Source: Synechococcus sp. BSA11S (GTDB lineage Bacteria > Cyanobacteriota > Cyanobacteriia > PCC-6307 > Cyanobiaceae). From it: 64,000 nt of DNA. Both the position numbers and the translations under genes were made by a program. This document shows, piece after piece, positions 35,321 through 44,149 of the stretch (positions within the stretch are counted from its first letter, which is position 1; every line of letters starts with the position of its first letter). The DNA is taken from positions 124,001-188,000 of the forward strand of contig NZ_VNWP01000005.1 in the NCBI RefSeq assembly GCF_014224355.1, given 5' to 3'. Under the pieces are notes generated by a model. It was given only the letters and a program-made list of their open reading frames with translations, ran no database searches and was not told the origin of the DNA.

Positions 35321-35334
35321 GTGCCGGAAGATAC
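35321..35334 (+). promoter_or_regulatory. Possible NtcA-binding site upstream of the Nit1C operon
   Basis: GTG-N8-TAC, one mismatch from the NtcA consensus GTA-N8-TAC, lies 62 bases before the start of the MSMEG_0572/Sll0783 gene. The Synechocystis homolog is known to be strongly nitrogen-starvation induced. No clear -10 was seen 22 bases downstream. Confidence 0.35.
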
Positions 35335-35395
35335 GCAACTTCACACTTTGTTCGGGCATGGTCGTGCTCTTCCCACCTCCGGAGGTTGCTGCTTC

Positions 35396-35878
35396 ATGCC
35401 CCAGGTCACCCGCCCCGCCAATCAACCGGGGGACTTCCTCGTCGACTACGAGGAGAAAGTGTTCCCCGACGTGAAGGCCGAGCCGGGTGAGAAGGCGCTC
35501 GTCACCTTCCACACCGTGGCTTTCGAGGGCTCCATCGGTCTGGTGAACCTGCTGCAGGCCAGTCGCCTGATCAACAAGGGTTTCGAGACCTCGATCCTGC
35601 TCTACGGCCCCGGCGTCACGCTCGGTCTGCAGCGGGGCTTCCCGAAGCTGGGGGATGCCGCCTTCGACGGCCACCTCAATTTCGGCGCCCGCATCCAGAA
35701 GTTCATGGACCAGGGCGGCAAGGTGTACGCCTGTCGCTTCGCCCTGCAGGCCCTCTACGGCCACGGGGAGGGTGCCCTGATCCCGGGCATCACTCCGGTG
35801 AACCCTCTCGATGTCCTCGACATCGTGCTGCTGCACCGCAAGGAAGGTGCCTTCATCCTCGACACCTGGACGCTCTGA
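35396..35878 (+). CDS. MSMEG_0572/Sll0783-family nitrogen-starvation response protein
   Basis: 160-residue soluble protein, first gene of the rightward Nit1C operon. It starts [20 protein letters not shown] behind a GGAGG site, and contains [20 protein letters not shown] and [20 protein letters not shown]. Its fold resembles the DsrE/peroxiredoxin-like group. Synechocystis Sll0783 is needed for normal polyhydroxybutyrate accumulation under nitrogen starvation (known from the literature), but its biochemistry is unknown. It is followed two bases later by the nitrilase gene. Confidence 0.9.
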   Translation: MPQVTRPANQPGDFLVDYEEKVFPDVKAEPGEKALVTFHTVAFEGSIGLVNLLQASRLINKGFETSILLYGPGVTLGLQRGFPKLGDAAFDGHLNFGARIQKFMDQGGKVYACRFALQALYGHGEGALIPGITPVNPLDVLDIVLLHRKEGAFILDTWTL

Positions 35879-35880
35879 GC

Positions 35881-36915
35881 ATGGACGGCCCGATCGTCGT
35901 GGCCGCCGCCCAGATCCGTCCGGTGCTTCACAGCCTGGACGGGTCCGTGGAGCGGGTGCTGGCGGCGATGGCCGAGGCCGCCGCCCAGGGGGTGCAACTG
36001 GTCGTTTTTCCGGAAACCTTCCTTCCCTACTACCCCTATTTCTCCTTCGTGGAGCCTCCGGCCCTGATGGGCCGTTCTCACCTGAAGCTCTATGAGCAGG
36101 CGGTGACGGTCCCAGGCCCGAGCCTCACCCGCATCGCGGCGGCCGCCCGCGAACACAGCCTGCACGTTCTGCTGGGCATCAACGAACGCGACGGCGGCAG
36201 CCTCTACAACGCCCAGCTGCTGATCGACGCCAGCGGCGAGCTGGTGCTGAAGCGCCGCAAGATCACCCCCACCTTCCACGAGCGGATGGTGTGGGGCCAG
36301 GGCGACGGTGCCGGACTCACGGTGGTGCCCACGGCCCTGGGGCGCATCGGTGCCCTGGCCTGCTGGGAGCACTACAACCCCCTGGCCCGCTTCAGCCTGA
36401 TGACCCAGGGCGAGGAGATCCACTGCGCCCAGTTCCCCGGCTCACTGGTGGGGCCGATCTTCAGTGAGCAGACGGCTGTCACCCTGCGGCACCACGCGCT
36501 GGAGGCCGGCTGCTTCGTGGTGAGTGCCACCGCCTGGCTCGATCCCGCCGATGTGGAGCGGATCAGCAGCGATCCTGCCCTGCAGAAGGCCTGCCAGGGG
36601 GGGTGTCACACCGCCGTGATCAGCCCGGAAGGCCGCTACCTGGCCGGACCTCTGCCGGAGGGCGAAGGCCTGGCGATCGCCGAACTCGACCCGGCCCTGA
36701 TCACCAAACGCAAACGGATGATGGACAGCGTGGGCCACTACAGCCGCCCCGACCTGCTTGCTCTGCGCCTCGATCGCAGCCCGGCCCGCCAGGTGGAGGA
36801 CAGCGGCGCCACCGCCCCCAGCCCTGCGGCTCCGCAGGTGCTGACCGCAGCGCCCCCCGACCACCTGCCGCTGACGCCCAGCAGCCCTGCCCCGGAGCCC
36901 GTTCCCCATGGCTGA
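35881..36915 (+). CDS. Nitrilase (Nit1C type)
   Basis: Carbon-nitrogen hydrolase of 344 residues that converts a nitrile to acid plus ammonia. The catalytic triad is visible: Glu45 in [13 protein letters not shown], Lys127 in [12 protein letters not shown], and Cys161 in [13 protein letters not shown], the true nitrilase signature rather than amidase. A Pro/Ala-rich tail of about 45 residues follows the catalytic domain. It is second in the Nit1C operon; its stop overlaps the radical SAM gene start by eight bases. Nit1C clusters have been tied to growth on cyanide in Pseudomonas; the natural nitrile here is unknown. Confidence 0.94.
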   Translation: MDGPIVVAAAQIRPVLHSLDGSVERVLAAMAEAAAQGVQLVVFPETFLPYYPYFSFVEPPALMGRSHLKLYEQAVTVPGPSLTRIAAAAREHSLHVLLGINERDGGSLYNAQLLIDASGELVLKRRKITPTFHERMVWGQGDGAGLTVVPTALGRIGALACWEHYNPLARFSLMTQGEEIHCAQFPGSLVGPIFSEQTAVTLRHHALEAGCFVVSATAWLDPADVERISSDPALQKACQGGCHTAVISPEGRYLAGPLPEGEGLAIAELDPALITKRKRMMDSVGHYSRPDLLALRLDRSPARQVEDSGATAPSPAAPQVLTAAPPDHLPLTPSSPAPEPVPHG

Positions 36916-38071
36916 ATCCAACGATCCCTCCGCCCTCGGCCGTCTGGTCACCGACCTGCAGGTGCAGGGGGTGGTCGAGCCAGCTTTGGAGGGCAACACC
37001 GGCCGTCGTGGCGGCGCCGGTCCCTCCGACCATCGCGCCCTCACCTTCGGTGACACCACGGTGATGGTTCCCGTGTACAGCCACGCCGCCCAGCGCTCCC
37101 CCTACCGGCTCAGCGCGCCGGCGGATACCCCCGCTGCCAGTGCCCGCACGCTGGCCTCCGGCAGCAACCTCCAGTTGGCGACGGTAGAAACCCCGGCGCA
37201 GCCGCGTTTCTACGGCCTCCACACCGCCGATGGCACCCCCTACCGCGCCATCGCTCTGCTGCATGGCCGCGACGTGCTGGCCACCACCCTGCTGCAGACC
37301 TGCATCCGCTTCCGCGACCGCAGCCAGTCGTGCCAGTTCTGTGCCATCGAGCAATCCCTCGAGGACGGTCGCACCGTGGTGCGCAAGACCCCCGCCCAGG
37401 TGGCGGAGGTGGCCGAGGCGGCGGTGCGGCTCGATGGCGTGCGCCAGCTGGTGATGACCACCGGCACCCCCAACAGCGACGACCGGGGCGCCCGTCTGCT
37501 GGCGGAAACCGCCGCCGCGGTGAAGGCCCGGGTGAACCTGCCGATCCAGGCGCAATGCGAGCCGCCGGAAGATCCGATCTGGTTCCAGCATCTGAAGGAC
37601 GCCGGCGTCGACAGCCTGGGCATGCACCTGGAGGTGGTGGAGCCCGAGGTGCGCCGGCGCATCCTTCCGGGCAAGGCGGAGCTCAGCCTGGAGCGTTACT
37701 TCCAGGCGTTCGAGCAGGCGGTGGCGGTGTTCGGCCGCGGCGAGGTGTCCACCTACCTGCTGGCGGGTCTGGGAGACAGCGCCGCGGCGATCGTCGCCTG
37801 CTGCGAACGGTTGATCGCCGCAGGCGTGTATCCGTTTGTGGTGCCGTTCGTGCCGATCAGCGGCACGCCGCTGGAGCACCATCCGGCTCCCGAGACCGAC
37901 TTCATGGTGGAGATCTACACGGCGGTGAGCCAGCTGCTGGCCGCCTCGGATCTCAGCGCGGCGGCGATGTCGGCTGGCTGCGCCAAGTGCGGCGCCTGCT
38001 CCGCCCTGTCGCTGTTCGAGCAGGCGGCCACGGAATCAGTTGCCGCGCCAGTCCCCGGGCCGACCCCCTGA
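36908..38071 (+). CDS. MSMEG_0568-family radical SAM protein (Nit1C cluster)
   Basis: 387-residue radical SAM enzyme. The three cluster cysteines are in [19 protein letters not shown]: Cys132, Cys142, Cys145, a CX9CX2C spacing in place of the usual CX3CX2C, as in this subfamily. [15 protein letters not shown] and [16 protein letters not shown] follow. A second cysteine group, [10 protein letters not shown], near the C-terminus could bind an auxiliary cluster. It overlaps the nitrilase gene, and the GNAT gene follows after seven bases. Product unknown; biotin-synthase-like fold is inferred. Confidence 0.9.
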   Translation: MAESNDPSALGRLVTDLQVQGVVEPALEGNTGRRGGAGPSDHRALTFGDTTVMVPVYSHAAQRSPYRLSAPADTPAASARTLASGSNLQLATVETPAQPRFYGLHTADGTPYRAIALLHGRDVLATTLLQTCIRFRDRSQSCQFCAIEQSLEDGRTVVRKTPAQVAEVAEAAVRLDGVRQLVMTTGTPNSDDRGARLLAETAAAVKARVNLPIQAQCEPPEDPIWFQHLKDAGVDSLGMHLEVVEPEVRRRILPGKAELSLERYFQAFEQAVAVFGRGEVSTYLLAGLGDSAAAIVACCERLIAAGVYPFVVPFVPISGTPLEHHPAPETDFMVEIYTAVSQLLAASDLSAAAMSAGCAKCGACSALSLFEQAATESVAAPVPGPTP

Positions 38072-38078
38072 TCCTCTG

Positions 38079-38708
38079 ATGTTCTTCATCGATCCCTCCA
38101 GCCACGACATCGGCCGCAGCCCCACGTCGGCGCCGGCTGCCTTCACCCCCTCGGTGCGCTGGGGTCTCGGCATCGATGCCGAGGATTTCCGCCTCTCCCC
38201 CTCAGCCTGCTCCGAGCGCTTCTCCTTCCATCTGCTGCGCCCGGGCACCCCACTGCTGGCCCAGTACTGGGAGTTGCGCAGCCGCATCTTCTGTCAGGAG
38301 CAGCACCTGTTCGAAAGCTCCGACCGCGACGAGCACGACGCCAGCGCCACTGCGATCGCGGCGATCGCCCACGGCGCCAACCGCTCCGGCAGCAGTCCGG
38401 TGGTGGGGGTGGTGCGGATCCTCGAGCAGAAGCCGCGCCTCTGGTATGGCGGCCGCCTCGGGGTGGATGCCGCCTTCCGCCGCCACAACCAGATCGGCAA
38501 GGGGCTGATCTGGAAGGCGGTCACCACCGCCAACGGCTGGGGCTGCGACCGCTTCCTGGCCACCGTGCAGCTGCAGAACGTGCGCTTCTTCCAGCGCCTG
38601 CACTGGAGCTCGGTGGACACCGTGGAGATCAAGGGGCTGCCCCACCACCTGATGGAGGCCGACCTCAGCTACTACGTCCCGTCGCGGGAACGCCGCCCGG
38701 TGGCATGA
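38079..38708 (+). CDS. GNAT-family acetyltransferase of the Nit1C cluster (MSMEG_0567 N-terminal type)
   Basis: 209-residue GNAT N-acyltransferase-like protein. The start MFFIDPSSHD is seven bases after the radical SAM stop. Core: YWELRSRIFCQEQHLFESSD, VVGVVRILEQKPRLWYGGRL, then the acyl-CoA loop RRHNQIGKGLIWKAV, and FLATVQLQNVRFFQRLHW. The middle gene of the operon; its stop overlaps the next start by four bases. In mycobacteria it is fused to the AIR-synthase-like domain encoded separately next, implying they work together. Confidence 0.88.
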   Translation: MFFIDPSSHDIGRSPTSAPAAFTPSVRWGLGIDAEDFRLSPSACSERFSFHLLRPGTPLLAQYWELRSRIFCQEQHLFESSDRDEHDASATAIAAIAHGANRSGSSPVVGVVRILEQKPRLWYGGRLGVDAAFRRHNQIGKGLIWKAVTTANGWGCDRFLATVQLQNVRFFQRLHWSSVDTVEIKGLPHHLMEADLSYYVPSRERRPVA

Positions 38709-39745
38709 GCGCCATCAACGGTGTGCCTGCCAACGGTTCCATCGAGCTGGCGCCATTGGTGGCACGGTTGCGGCAACTGGGCGGGATTCAGGGCAAGAAC
38801 GCCATCCAGCGGCCCGCCGCCCACTTCCCCCACCAGCCCTTCGCTGACCTCGGACCCGCCGCCGCCCTCGGCGATGACGCCGCCCTCCTGCCGGCCAGCA
38901 GCGGCCAGCTGCTGCTGGCCAGCGAGGGCATGGACCCCGATCTGATCGAGCGTGATCCCTGGTTTGCGGGATGGTGCGGCGTGCTGGTGAATCTCAGTGA
39001 CATCGCCGCGATGGGCGGCCGGCCCCTGGCGCTGGTGAACAGCCTCTGGTGCCGCGAGGCTGATCGGGCCGAACCGGTGCTGGCGGGCCTGCAGGCGGCA
39101 GCGGCGCGCTTCGGGGTGCCGGTGGTGGGGGGGCACACCAACCTCAGCAGCCCCTACGACGCGCTGGCGGTGGCGGTGCTGGGCACGGCAGACGGGCCGG
39201 TCCTCTCGGCCCGCTTCGCCCGGCCCGGTGATGCCTGCGTCCTGCTGGTGAACACGTCCGGTCGCATGCGCCACCCCGACCCCTTCTGGGATGCGGCCAC
39301 GGAAGCGGATCCCGCCCTGCTGCGCCGTCAGCTGGCGTTGCTGCCTCAGCTGGCGGAAAGCGGCGCCGCCCGTGCCGCCAAGGACATCAGCATGGGTGGC
39401 CTGGTGGGCACCGCCGTGATGTTCTGCGAGAGCTCCGGCTGCGGCCTGCTGCTGGATCTCGAGGCGATCACTCCGCCGGGCGGGGTGACGCTGGAGGCCT
39501 GGCTGAGCTGTTTCCCCAGCTTCGGATTTCTGCTGGCGGTGGCGCCGGGGCACGGTGAGGCGCTGGCCCGGGCCGTTGCCGCGAGCGACACCGGCCCCGC
39601 GACGACCCTGCTCTGCCAGCCGATCGGACGGTTCACAGCCGAGCCTGGCGTGCGCCTGCAGGCCGGTGGCATTGCGGAGATTCTCTGGCATGGCAGCGAG
39701 GCGCTCACTGGTTTCACTGCCCTGGCGCCGCCCCTGGGAGGCTGA
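38705..39745 (+). CDS. AIR-synthase-like ATP-binding protein of the Nit1C cluster (Sll0787 family)
   Basis: 346-residue PurM/SelD/ThiL-fold protein. Visible: GDDAALLPASSGQLLLASEG (Asp-rich nucleotide/metal loop), VNLSDIAAMGGRPLALVNSL, VVGGHTNLSSPYDALAV and AAKDISMGGLVGTAVMFCES. ATP-dependent activation of an oxygen or nitrogen atom is typical of the fold. It is the last gene of the rightward operon and overlaps the GNAT gene by four bases. Substrate unknown. Confidence 0.88.
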   Translation: MSAINGVPANGSIELAPLVARLRQLGGIQGKNAIQRPAAHFPHQPFADLGPAAALGDDAALLPASSGQLLLASEGMDPDLIERDPWFAGWCGVLVNLSDIAAMGGRPLALVNSLWCREADRAEPVLAGLQAAAARFGVPVVGGHTNLSSPYDALAVAVLGTADGPVLSARFARPGDACVLLVNTSGRMRHPDPFWDAATEADPALLRRQLALLPQLAESGAARAAKDISMGGLVGTAVMFCESSGCGLLLDLEAITPPGGVTLEAWLSCFPSFGFLLAVAPGHGEALARAVAASDTGPATTLLCQPIGRFTAEPGVRLQAGGIAEILWHGSEALTGFTALAPPLGG

Positions 39746-39796
39746 TCTCAAGCCACTGCGGCGGTCCTGGGTCTTCGCCAGCGATCGGCAGGATCT

Positions 39797-41029
39797 TCAG
39801 GTCGCTGTGGAGGCATGGCTGATCACCCGCTGCGGAAATGGGATCTCGATGCCTCCGGCGGCAAAGGCTTTCCAGACCGCCTGGCTCACGGCGCTCTGAA
39901 TGGCCAGGTTGCTGAGGGGATCTTCGATCCAATACCGCAGGGAATAGTTGATCGAAGAATCGCCATACCCCATCAGGAAGGCCTTTGGGCTGGGCTCCGG
40001 CAAGACCCCGCTGGTGCTGCGGGCCACCTCCTCGAGCAGGGCGATCACCTGGGAGGGATCATGGCGGTAGGCGGCTCCGATCTGCACCTCGCTGCGGCGC
40101 AGCCGGTCGCTGCCGGTGTAGGTGGTGGTGGTGTCGGTGAAGAAGGTCTGGTTGGGAATCACCAGTTCGGCATTGTCGCGGTTGCGCCACAGCACGGCCG
40201 CCCGCAGGCCCAGGCTGCGCACCTCGCAGGGATCGCCATCGATGAACAGCACTGATCCCGGTCGCACCGATCCCTCGAACAACAGCCACAGGCCGCTGAT
40301 GAAGTTCGAGAACACCTCTTTGATCCCGAAACCGATGCCCACCGACAGCCCGCCGGCAATCGCCGCGATGGCGCTGGTGTTGAGCCCCACCTTGTGCATC
40401 AGCCACAGCACCCCGATGCCGATCAGCAGATAGCGCATCACCAGGGTGGCGGCGTCGCGGGTGCCTTGGGAGAAGTGAAACAGCCGCTGCAGCAGGTGCC
40501 CCAGCCACACCATCGGGAAGGCCGAGACCACCAGCAGGAAGTAGGGGACGATCAGCAGCAGGGCAAGCCCCCCGCTGGTGAGTGGGGTGCCGAACAGGGA
40601 AAACAGGGGAATCTCGGCCACATCGCCCACATCACCCAGCTGGTTCACCAGCGCCACCAGCACCACCAGTCCGAACAGGGGCTGCACCAACCGGGAGTAC
40701 AGCAGCTGGATCTGCTTGGCGGGAAAGCGCGTCAGCAGCAGCAGCCGCGCCAAGGCCAGCAGCACCCACATCCCCCACACCTGGCTGTAGAAGTGCACCA
40801 GACCACCCGGAAGCCCCAGGCGCTCGATCAGCAGACCATTGAGGCGCAACACCAGCCACAGGCCCACCGAACCCAGGGCCATCAGGCGATACCTCTGTTT
40901 CTTCAGCCGTGGCACCACCAGCAAGACGTAGAGCAGCACCAGAGCGGTGCTGCTGAGGAACTGCAGCAGCACCGCTGGGCGGCTGAGGAACCCCAGCCAG
41001 CCGCCCATCTCGTAGAGGAGCTGATTCAT
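39797..41029 (-). CDS. MscS-family mechanosensitive channel
   Basis: 410-residue membrane protein with about six N-terminal helices and the conserved pore helix AIAAIAGGLSVGIGFGIKE. The MscS beta domain follows (SVRPGSVLFIDGDPCEVRSL; VIPNQTFFTDTT), then the alpha/beta cytoplasmic domain with INYSLRYWIEDPL. Family members open under hypo-osmotic stress, but several are gated or tuned by ligands. Its start overlaps the stop of a solute-binding lipoprotein (ATGA), so the two are translationally coupled, an uncommon pairing. Confidence 0.92.
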   Translation of the reverse strand: MNQLLYEMGGWLGFLSRPAVLLQFLSSTALVLLYVLLVVPRLKKQRYRLMALGSVGLWLVLRLNGLLIERLGLPGGLVHFYSQVWGMWVLLALARLLLLTRFPAKQIQLLYSRLVQPLFGLVVLVALVNQLGDVGDVAEIPLFSLFGTPLTSGGLALLLIVPYFLLVVSAFPMVWLGHLLQRLFHFSQGTRDAATLVMRYLLIGIGVLWLMHKVGLNTSAIAAIAGGLSVGIGFGIKEVFSNFISGLWLLFEGSVRPGSVLFIDGDPCEVRSLGLRAAVLWRNRDNAELVIPNQTFFTDTTTTYTGSDRLRRSEVQIGAAYRHDPSQVIALLEEVARSTSGVLPEPSPKAFLMGYGDSSINYSLRYWIEDPLSNLAIQSAVSQAVWKAFAAGGIEIPFPQRVISHASTAT

Positions 41030-42249
41030 GGGGCGGGGGCCAGCAGGCGAGCCAGCGCCTCGGGGGGGAGCACTTCCCCCTGCACCACGTTCTTCAGCAT
41101 CGATTCAAGCTGCGAGCCACGGGCCATCGCCGCGTCGGGATCGCGGAAATCGAGCATGAGGGAGTGATCGAGGCTGAAGGTGAGCGTGCGCAGCAGGGCC
41201 GAGCTGCGGGTGGGGATCAGGACATCGGGATTCACCGGCAGATTGCCGGGCGCCGTGTGCATCAGCTGCTTCTGATTCACCTGATTGAGGGAGAAGGCCA
41301 CGAAGCGCTCGGCCGCCTGCCGCTGCCGCCCGCTCGAGTGACGGCCGAAGCTCCACACCAGCAGCCGGCTGATCGGTTCTGCCGGCGCGTCGGGTCCCCC
41401 GGGGAGCACCGACACCCCCAGGTTCTCGCCCAGCTTTTGGCGCAGAGCATCGATCCAGAGGCTGCTGCAGCTGATCCAGTCGCGCTCCCCTTGCTGCAGT
41501 TGCCTCACCAGATCCAAAGGGTCATCGGAGAAGGACACGTTCTTCTGCAGGCTGGAGTCGTACACCCAGGTGATCCAGCGCTTGAGCGCCCTGCGCTCGG
41601 TTGTTGACAAGGTGGCGGCCTTCCCGGCCGGTGACTGATTCAGCAGCTGCAGCACGGCATCGCCGGCCCCCTGGGGCGTGGTGGTCCAGAACAGCTCGCT
41701 CACCCTCAGAGGCAGGCCCACCCGCAGGCCCTTGGCGCTGAGGGCCAGCAGCTCCTTGACGGTGCCAGGCGGTTCCGCCAGACGTCGCCGGTCGTAGCAG
41801 GCCACCTGCGGCTGGGCCAGGACGGGGACAGCAAACACCTGTGAACCCTTCCGGAAGTTGTTCACGAAGCGGGGCGGCTGGGACCGGGAGAGGGAGAGGT
41901 CCTTCAGGGCCACGGTGCTGATCAGCCCATCCTGTTGCAACTGCAGGGCGGTGATGACGTCGCTCACAATCAGATCAGGGCCCAGGCCACGGCTGTCACG
42001 GAAGCGGGTGTCGGCCATGACCTCCCCCATGGGGAGGTGGCGGACATGCACATCCACGCCGGGATTGAGGGCACGGAACTGGTTGACCAGAGGCCGGCTG
42101 ATCCTGCTTTTCTCCCAGAGCTCCGTGAGACTTTCGGAGTTGATGTCGGTTTCGATGGAGATGTAGAGGGTGTCGGGGGCGAGCCTGCTGCCACAGCCGC
42201 CCGTCGCCAGCAGCACCGCCAGTGCGGCCAGCAGTTGCACGCCCTTCAT
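41026..42249 (-). CDS. Solute-binding lipoprotein coupled to an MscS channel
   Basis: 407-residue extracellular solute-binding protein of the ABC-transporter type (class 1 layout). The signal peptide from MKGVQLLAAL ends in a lipobox, ATGGC (Cys at about residue 19). Typical blocks include ELWEKSRISRPLVNQFRALN, GLGPDLIVSDVITALQLQQ, QVFAVPVLAQPQVACYDRRR and a C-terminal AERFVAFSLNQVNQKQL. No permease or ATPase lies nearby. The start at 42249 overlaps the SDR stop, and the MscS gene overlaps its end. Ligand unknown. Confidence 0.82.
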   Translation of the reverse strand: MKGVQLLAALAVLLATGGCGSRLAPDTLYISIETDINSESLTELWEKSRISRPLVNQFRALNPGVDVHVRHLPMGEVMADTRFRDSRGLGPDLIVSDVITALQLQQDGLISTVALKDLSLSRSQPPRFVNNFRKGSQVFAVPVLAQPQVACYDRRRLAEPPGTVKELLALSAKGLRVGLPLRVSELFWTTTPQGAGDAVLQLLNQSPAGKAATLSTTERRALKRWITWVYDSSLQKNVSFSDDPLDLVRQLQQGERDWISCSSLWIDALRQKLGENLGVSVLPGGPDAPAEPISRLLVWSFGRHSSGRQRQAAERFVAFSLNQVNQKQLMHTAPGNLPVNPDVLIPTRSSALLRTLTFSLDHSLMLDFRDPDAAMARGSQLESMLKNVVQGEVLPPEALARLLAPAP

Positions 42250-43157
42250 TGGCCTCTGGAGATGAGCGTCTCGCTCACCTCCCACAGGCGCCGACGCTGG
42301 GCCGGATCAAGGGCGGCTGGGGCGAGGCGCACCTGGGTGGGCCAGCCGCGCATTCCCCCCCACTGATCGGGCCCGTAGTGTTCGCCGCCCTTCGCTTCGG
42401 GCGCCGTGGCGGCGAACAGCTGGGGCAGAGCGCCCATGGCGGCACTTTGGAAAAGGGGGTCCATCAACCGGTAGGCGAAGGACTCCAGCTTCGAGCCGTT
42501 GGCGGCCACCGAGGCCGGCTGCAGGTTGGTGCGGGCCAGCCCGGGATGGGCCGCCAGGGAGATGGCGGTGCTTCCCGCGGCCGTCAGCCGCTGCTGCAGC
42601 TCAAGGGCGAACATCACGTTGGCCAGCTTGCTCTGGCTGTAGGCCTTCCAACGGTCATAGCGCCGTTCACCCATCAGGTCATCGAAGGCGATGCGGCCGA
42701 AATACTGGGCGCCGGAGGTGACCGTGACCACCCGGGATCCTGGCCGTTGATCCAGCAGGGGCAGCAGGGCGGTGGTGAGGGCGAAATGGCCCAGGTGGTT
42801 GGTGCCGAACTGCAGCTCGAACCCGTCGCGGGTCTGTGTTCGCGGTGTGCCCATCACCCCGGCGTTGTTGAGCAGCAGGTCGAGCCGGCCGTACTGGTCG
42901 GCCATCCAGCGGGCGGCGGCGCACACGCTGGCCAGATCGGCCAGGTCGAGTTCGAGCACCTCAAGGCCCGCGGCGGCCGTCGGCAGCAGCTCGGTGCGCG
43001 CCTCACCCCCCTTCTGGCGTGAGCGGCAGGCCAGCACCACCGTGGCGCCGTGGGCCGAGAGGGCCCTGGCCGACTCCAGGCCCAGGCCGCTGTTGGCCCC
43101 CGTGATCAGGGCGATCCGCCCGCTCTGGTCGGGAATGTCGGAGGTGGTCCAGGTCAT
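42246..43157 (-). CDS. Short-chain dehydrogenase/reductase (protochlorophyllide reductase-like subgroup)
   Basis: 303-residue NAD(P)-dependent SDR. Cofactor motif TGANSGLGLESARAL at the N-terminus, DLADLASVCAAARW, the LLNNAGVMGTP block, and the catalytic YSQSKLANV (Tyr-X3-Lys). The later HPGLARTNLQ is shared with retinol dehydrogenase/POR-like SDRs. It is the first gene of the SDR-lipoprotein-MscS operon, with stop/start overlap. An ATG four codons upstream is possible. Substrate unknown. Confidence 0.88.
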   Translation of the reverse strand: MTWTTSDIPDQSGRIALITGANSGLGLESARALSAHGATVVLACRSRQKGGEARTELLPTAAAGLEVLELDLADLASVCAAARWMADQYGRLDLLLNNAGVMGTPRTQTRDGFELQFGTNHLGHFALTTALLPLLDQRPGSRVVTVTSGAQYFGRIAFDDLMGERRYDRWKAYSQSKLANVMFALELQQRLTAAGSTAISLAAHPGLARTNLQPASVAANGSKLESFAYRLMDPLFQSAAMGALPQLFAATAPEAKGGEHYGPDQWGGMRGWPTQVRLAPAALDPAQRRRLWEVSETLISRGQ

Positions 43158-43173
43158 CGGGGGCAACATCCGC

Positions 43174-43730
43174 TCAGGTTGCCCATCGTGTCGCGCGCGT
43201 TTCCATCAGCGTGGGCCCCACCCGGAGGGAGCCTGGGTCCTGCCGGGCCGCTGCCATCCCGGCCCCGGCCTGCCGGCCGTCGTCTTCGCTCCACTGCCCG
43301 CAGCGGATCAGCTCACCGCCGTAGATGGTCACGAAACGCTCCAGCCAGCGCGCTCAAGGCTGGCCATGGCCGCAGCCCCGAAGCGACCCACTGCCTCGCC
43401 ATGGGGATGCAAGCCAAAGCTGCTCCAGTGGATGTACTCGTGGATCACCAGCCGGGCTCCGGGGGACAGGGAGGCGGCGAGGCGATCGAGCAGCGGTTCC
43501 ACCTCGGGCAGGAACATCAGCACCCAGCGGCACCAGACCAGATCGAAAGGTTCCCTGGGCAACGGGTCGTGGCTGAGGTCGAGGCGGCGCACCTCCAGCT
43601 GGTTCAGCCCCCGGCCCAGGGCGCGGGCCGACCTGGCCCGCCGCGCCTCCGGCAGCCAGAGCTCATGCTGAAGCCGCAGCCGCTCCAGTTCCAGCGGTTC
43701 GGTGCCGAGCAGATAGGTGTCGCCGGTCAC
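43174..43730 (-). pseudogene. Decayed SAM-dependent methyltransferase
   Basis: The N-terminal part (MTGDTYLLGTEPLELERLR) reads well, then jumps from LWLPEARRA to RARALG-like sequence (RSARALGRGLNQLEVRRLDL). The whole SAM motif I region is missing. The frame continues (FDLVWCRWVLMFLPEV, LVIHEYIHWSSFGLHPHGEA) and stops at 43329 after LERAGWSVS. The typical C-terminus continues in another frame as WLERFVTIYGGELIRCGQWS to a stop at 43174. So there is at least one internal deletion and one frameshift. It is not expected to encode an active enzyme. Confidence 0.72.
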
Positions 43731-43739
43731 CGAGGCGGG

Positions 43740-44000
43740 TCACTCCTCGCTGGGGAAGAGCAGCTCGGCCAGCTCGTCGGGATCCACGTCGTAGACCCGC
43801 GCCAGGGAGGTCTCGATCGCCGAGGTCACCTCACCGGGCAGAAAGCGCATGGCGTTGAGGGCGTCCTCGGTGATGTCGTCGTTGAGCAGTTTCTCTTCAC
43901 CGCCGAGCTTCTCGTCGTTGATCACCGCCATCACCCAGCTCTGGTAGGCGTAGACCAGATCAGAGAACTCGAGCTCCGGGTCGTTCAGATCCAGGGCCAT
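43740..44000 (-). CDS. Conserved small acidic protein, 86 aa
   Basis: Starts MALDLNDPELEFSDLVYAYQ; strongly acidic, helical, no signal peptide or membrane segment. Family not recognised, but the composition and compact size suggest a conserved cyanobacterial protein. It ends with DELAELLFPSEE. It is divergent from the 162-residue gene at 44150 and lies ten bases upstream of the decayed methyltransferase. Function unknown. Confidence 0.7.
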   Translation of the reverse strand: MALDLNDPELEFSDLVYAYQSWVMAVINDEKLGGEEKLLNDDITEDALNAMRFLPGEVTSAIETSLARVYDVDPDELAELLFPSEE

Positions 44001-44149
44001 GGGCGTGTCCTGTGCAGGCCCATGCAGTCTGCCCCCAAGGGTGGACCTGGCGCCGTTCTGGCCTGACCCCGCCGAATCCTGTGCTGAACTCCTGATCACC
44101 CCTGCCGGTTGCGGCAGCCTGGGTTTCATCTCGTCGAGCCCCCCTCTCC

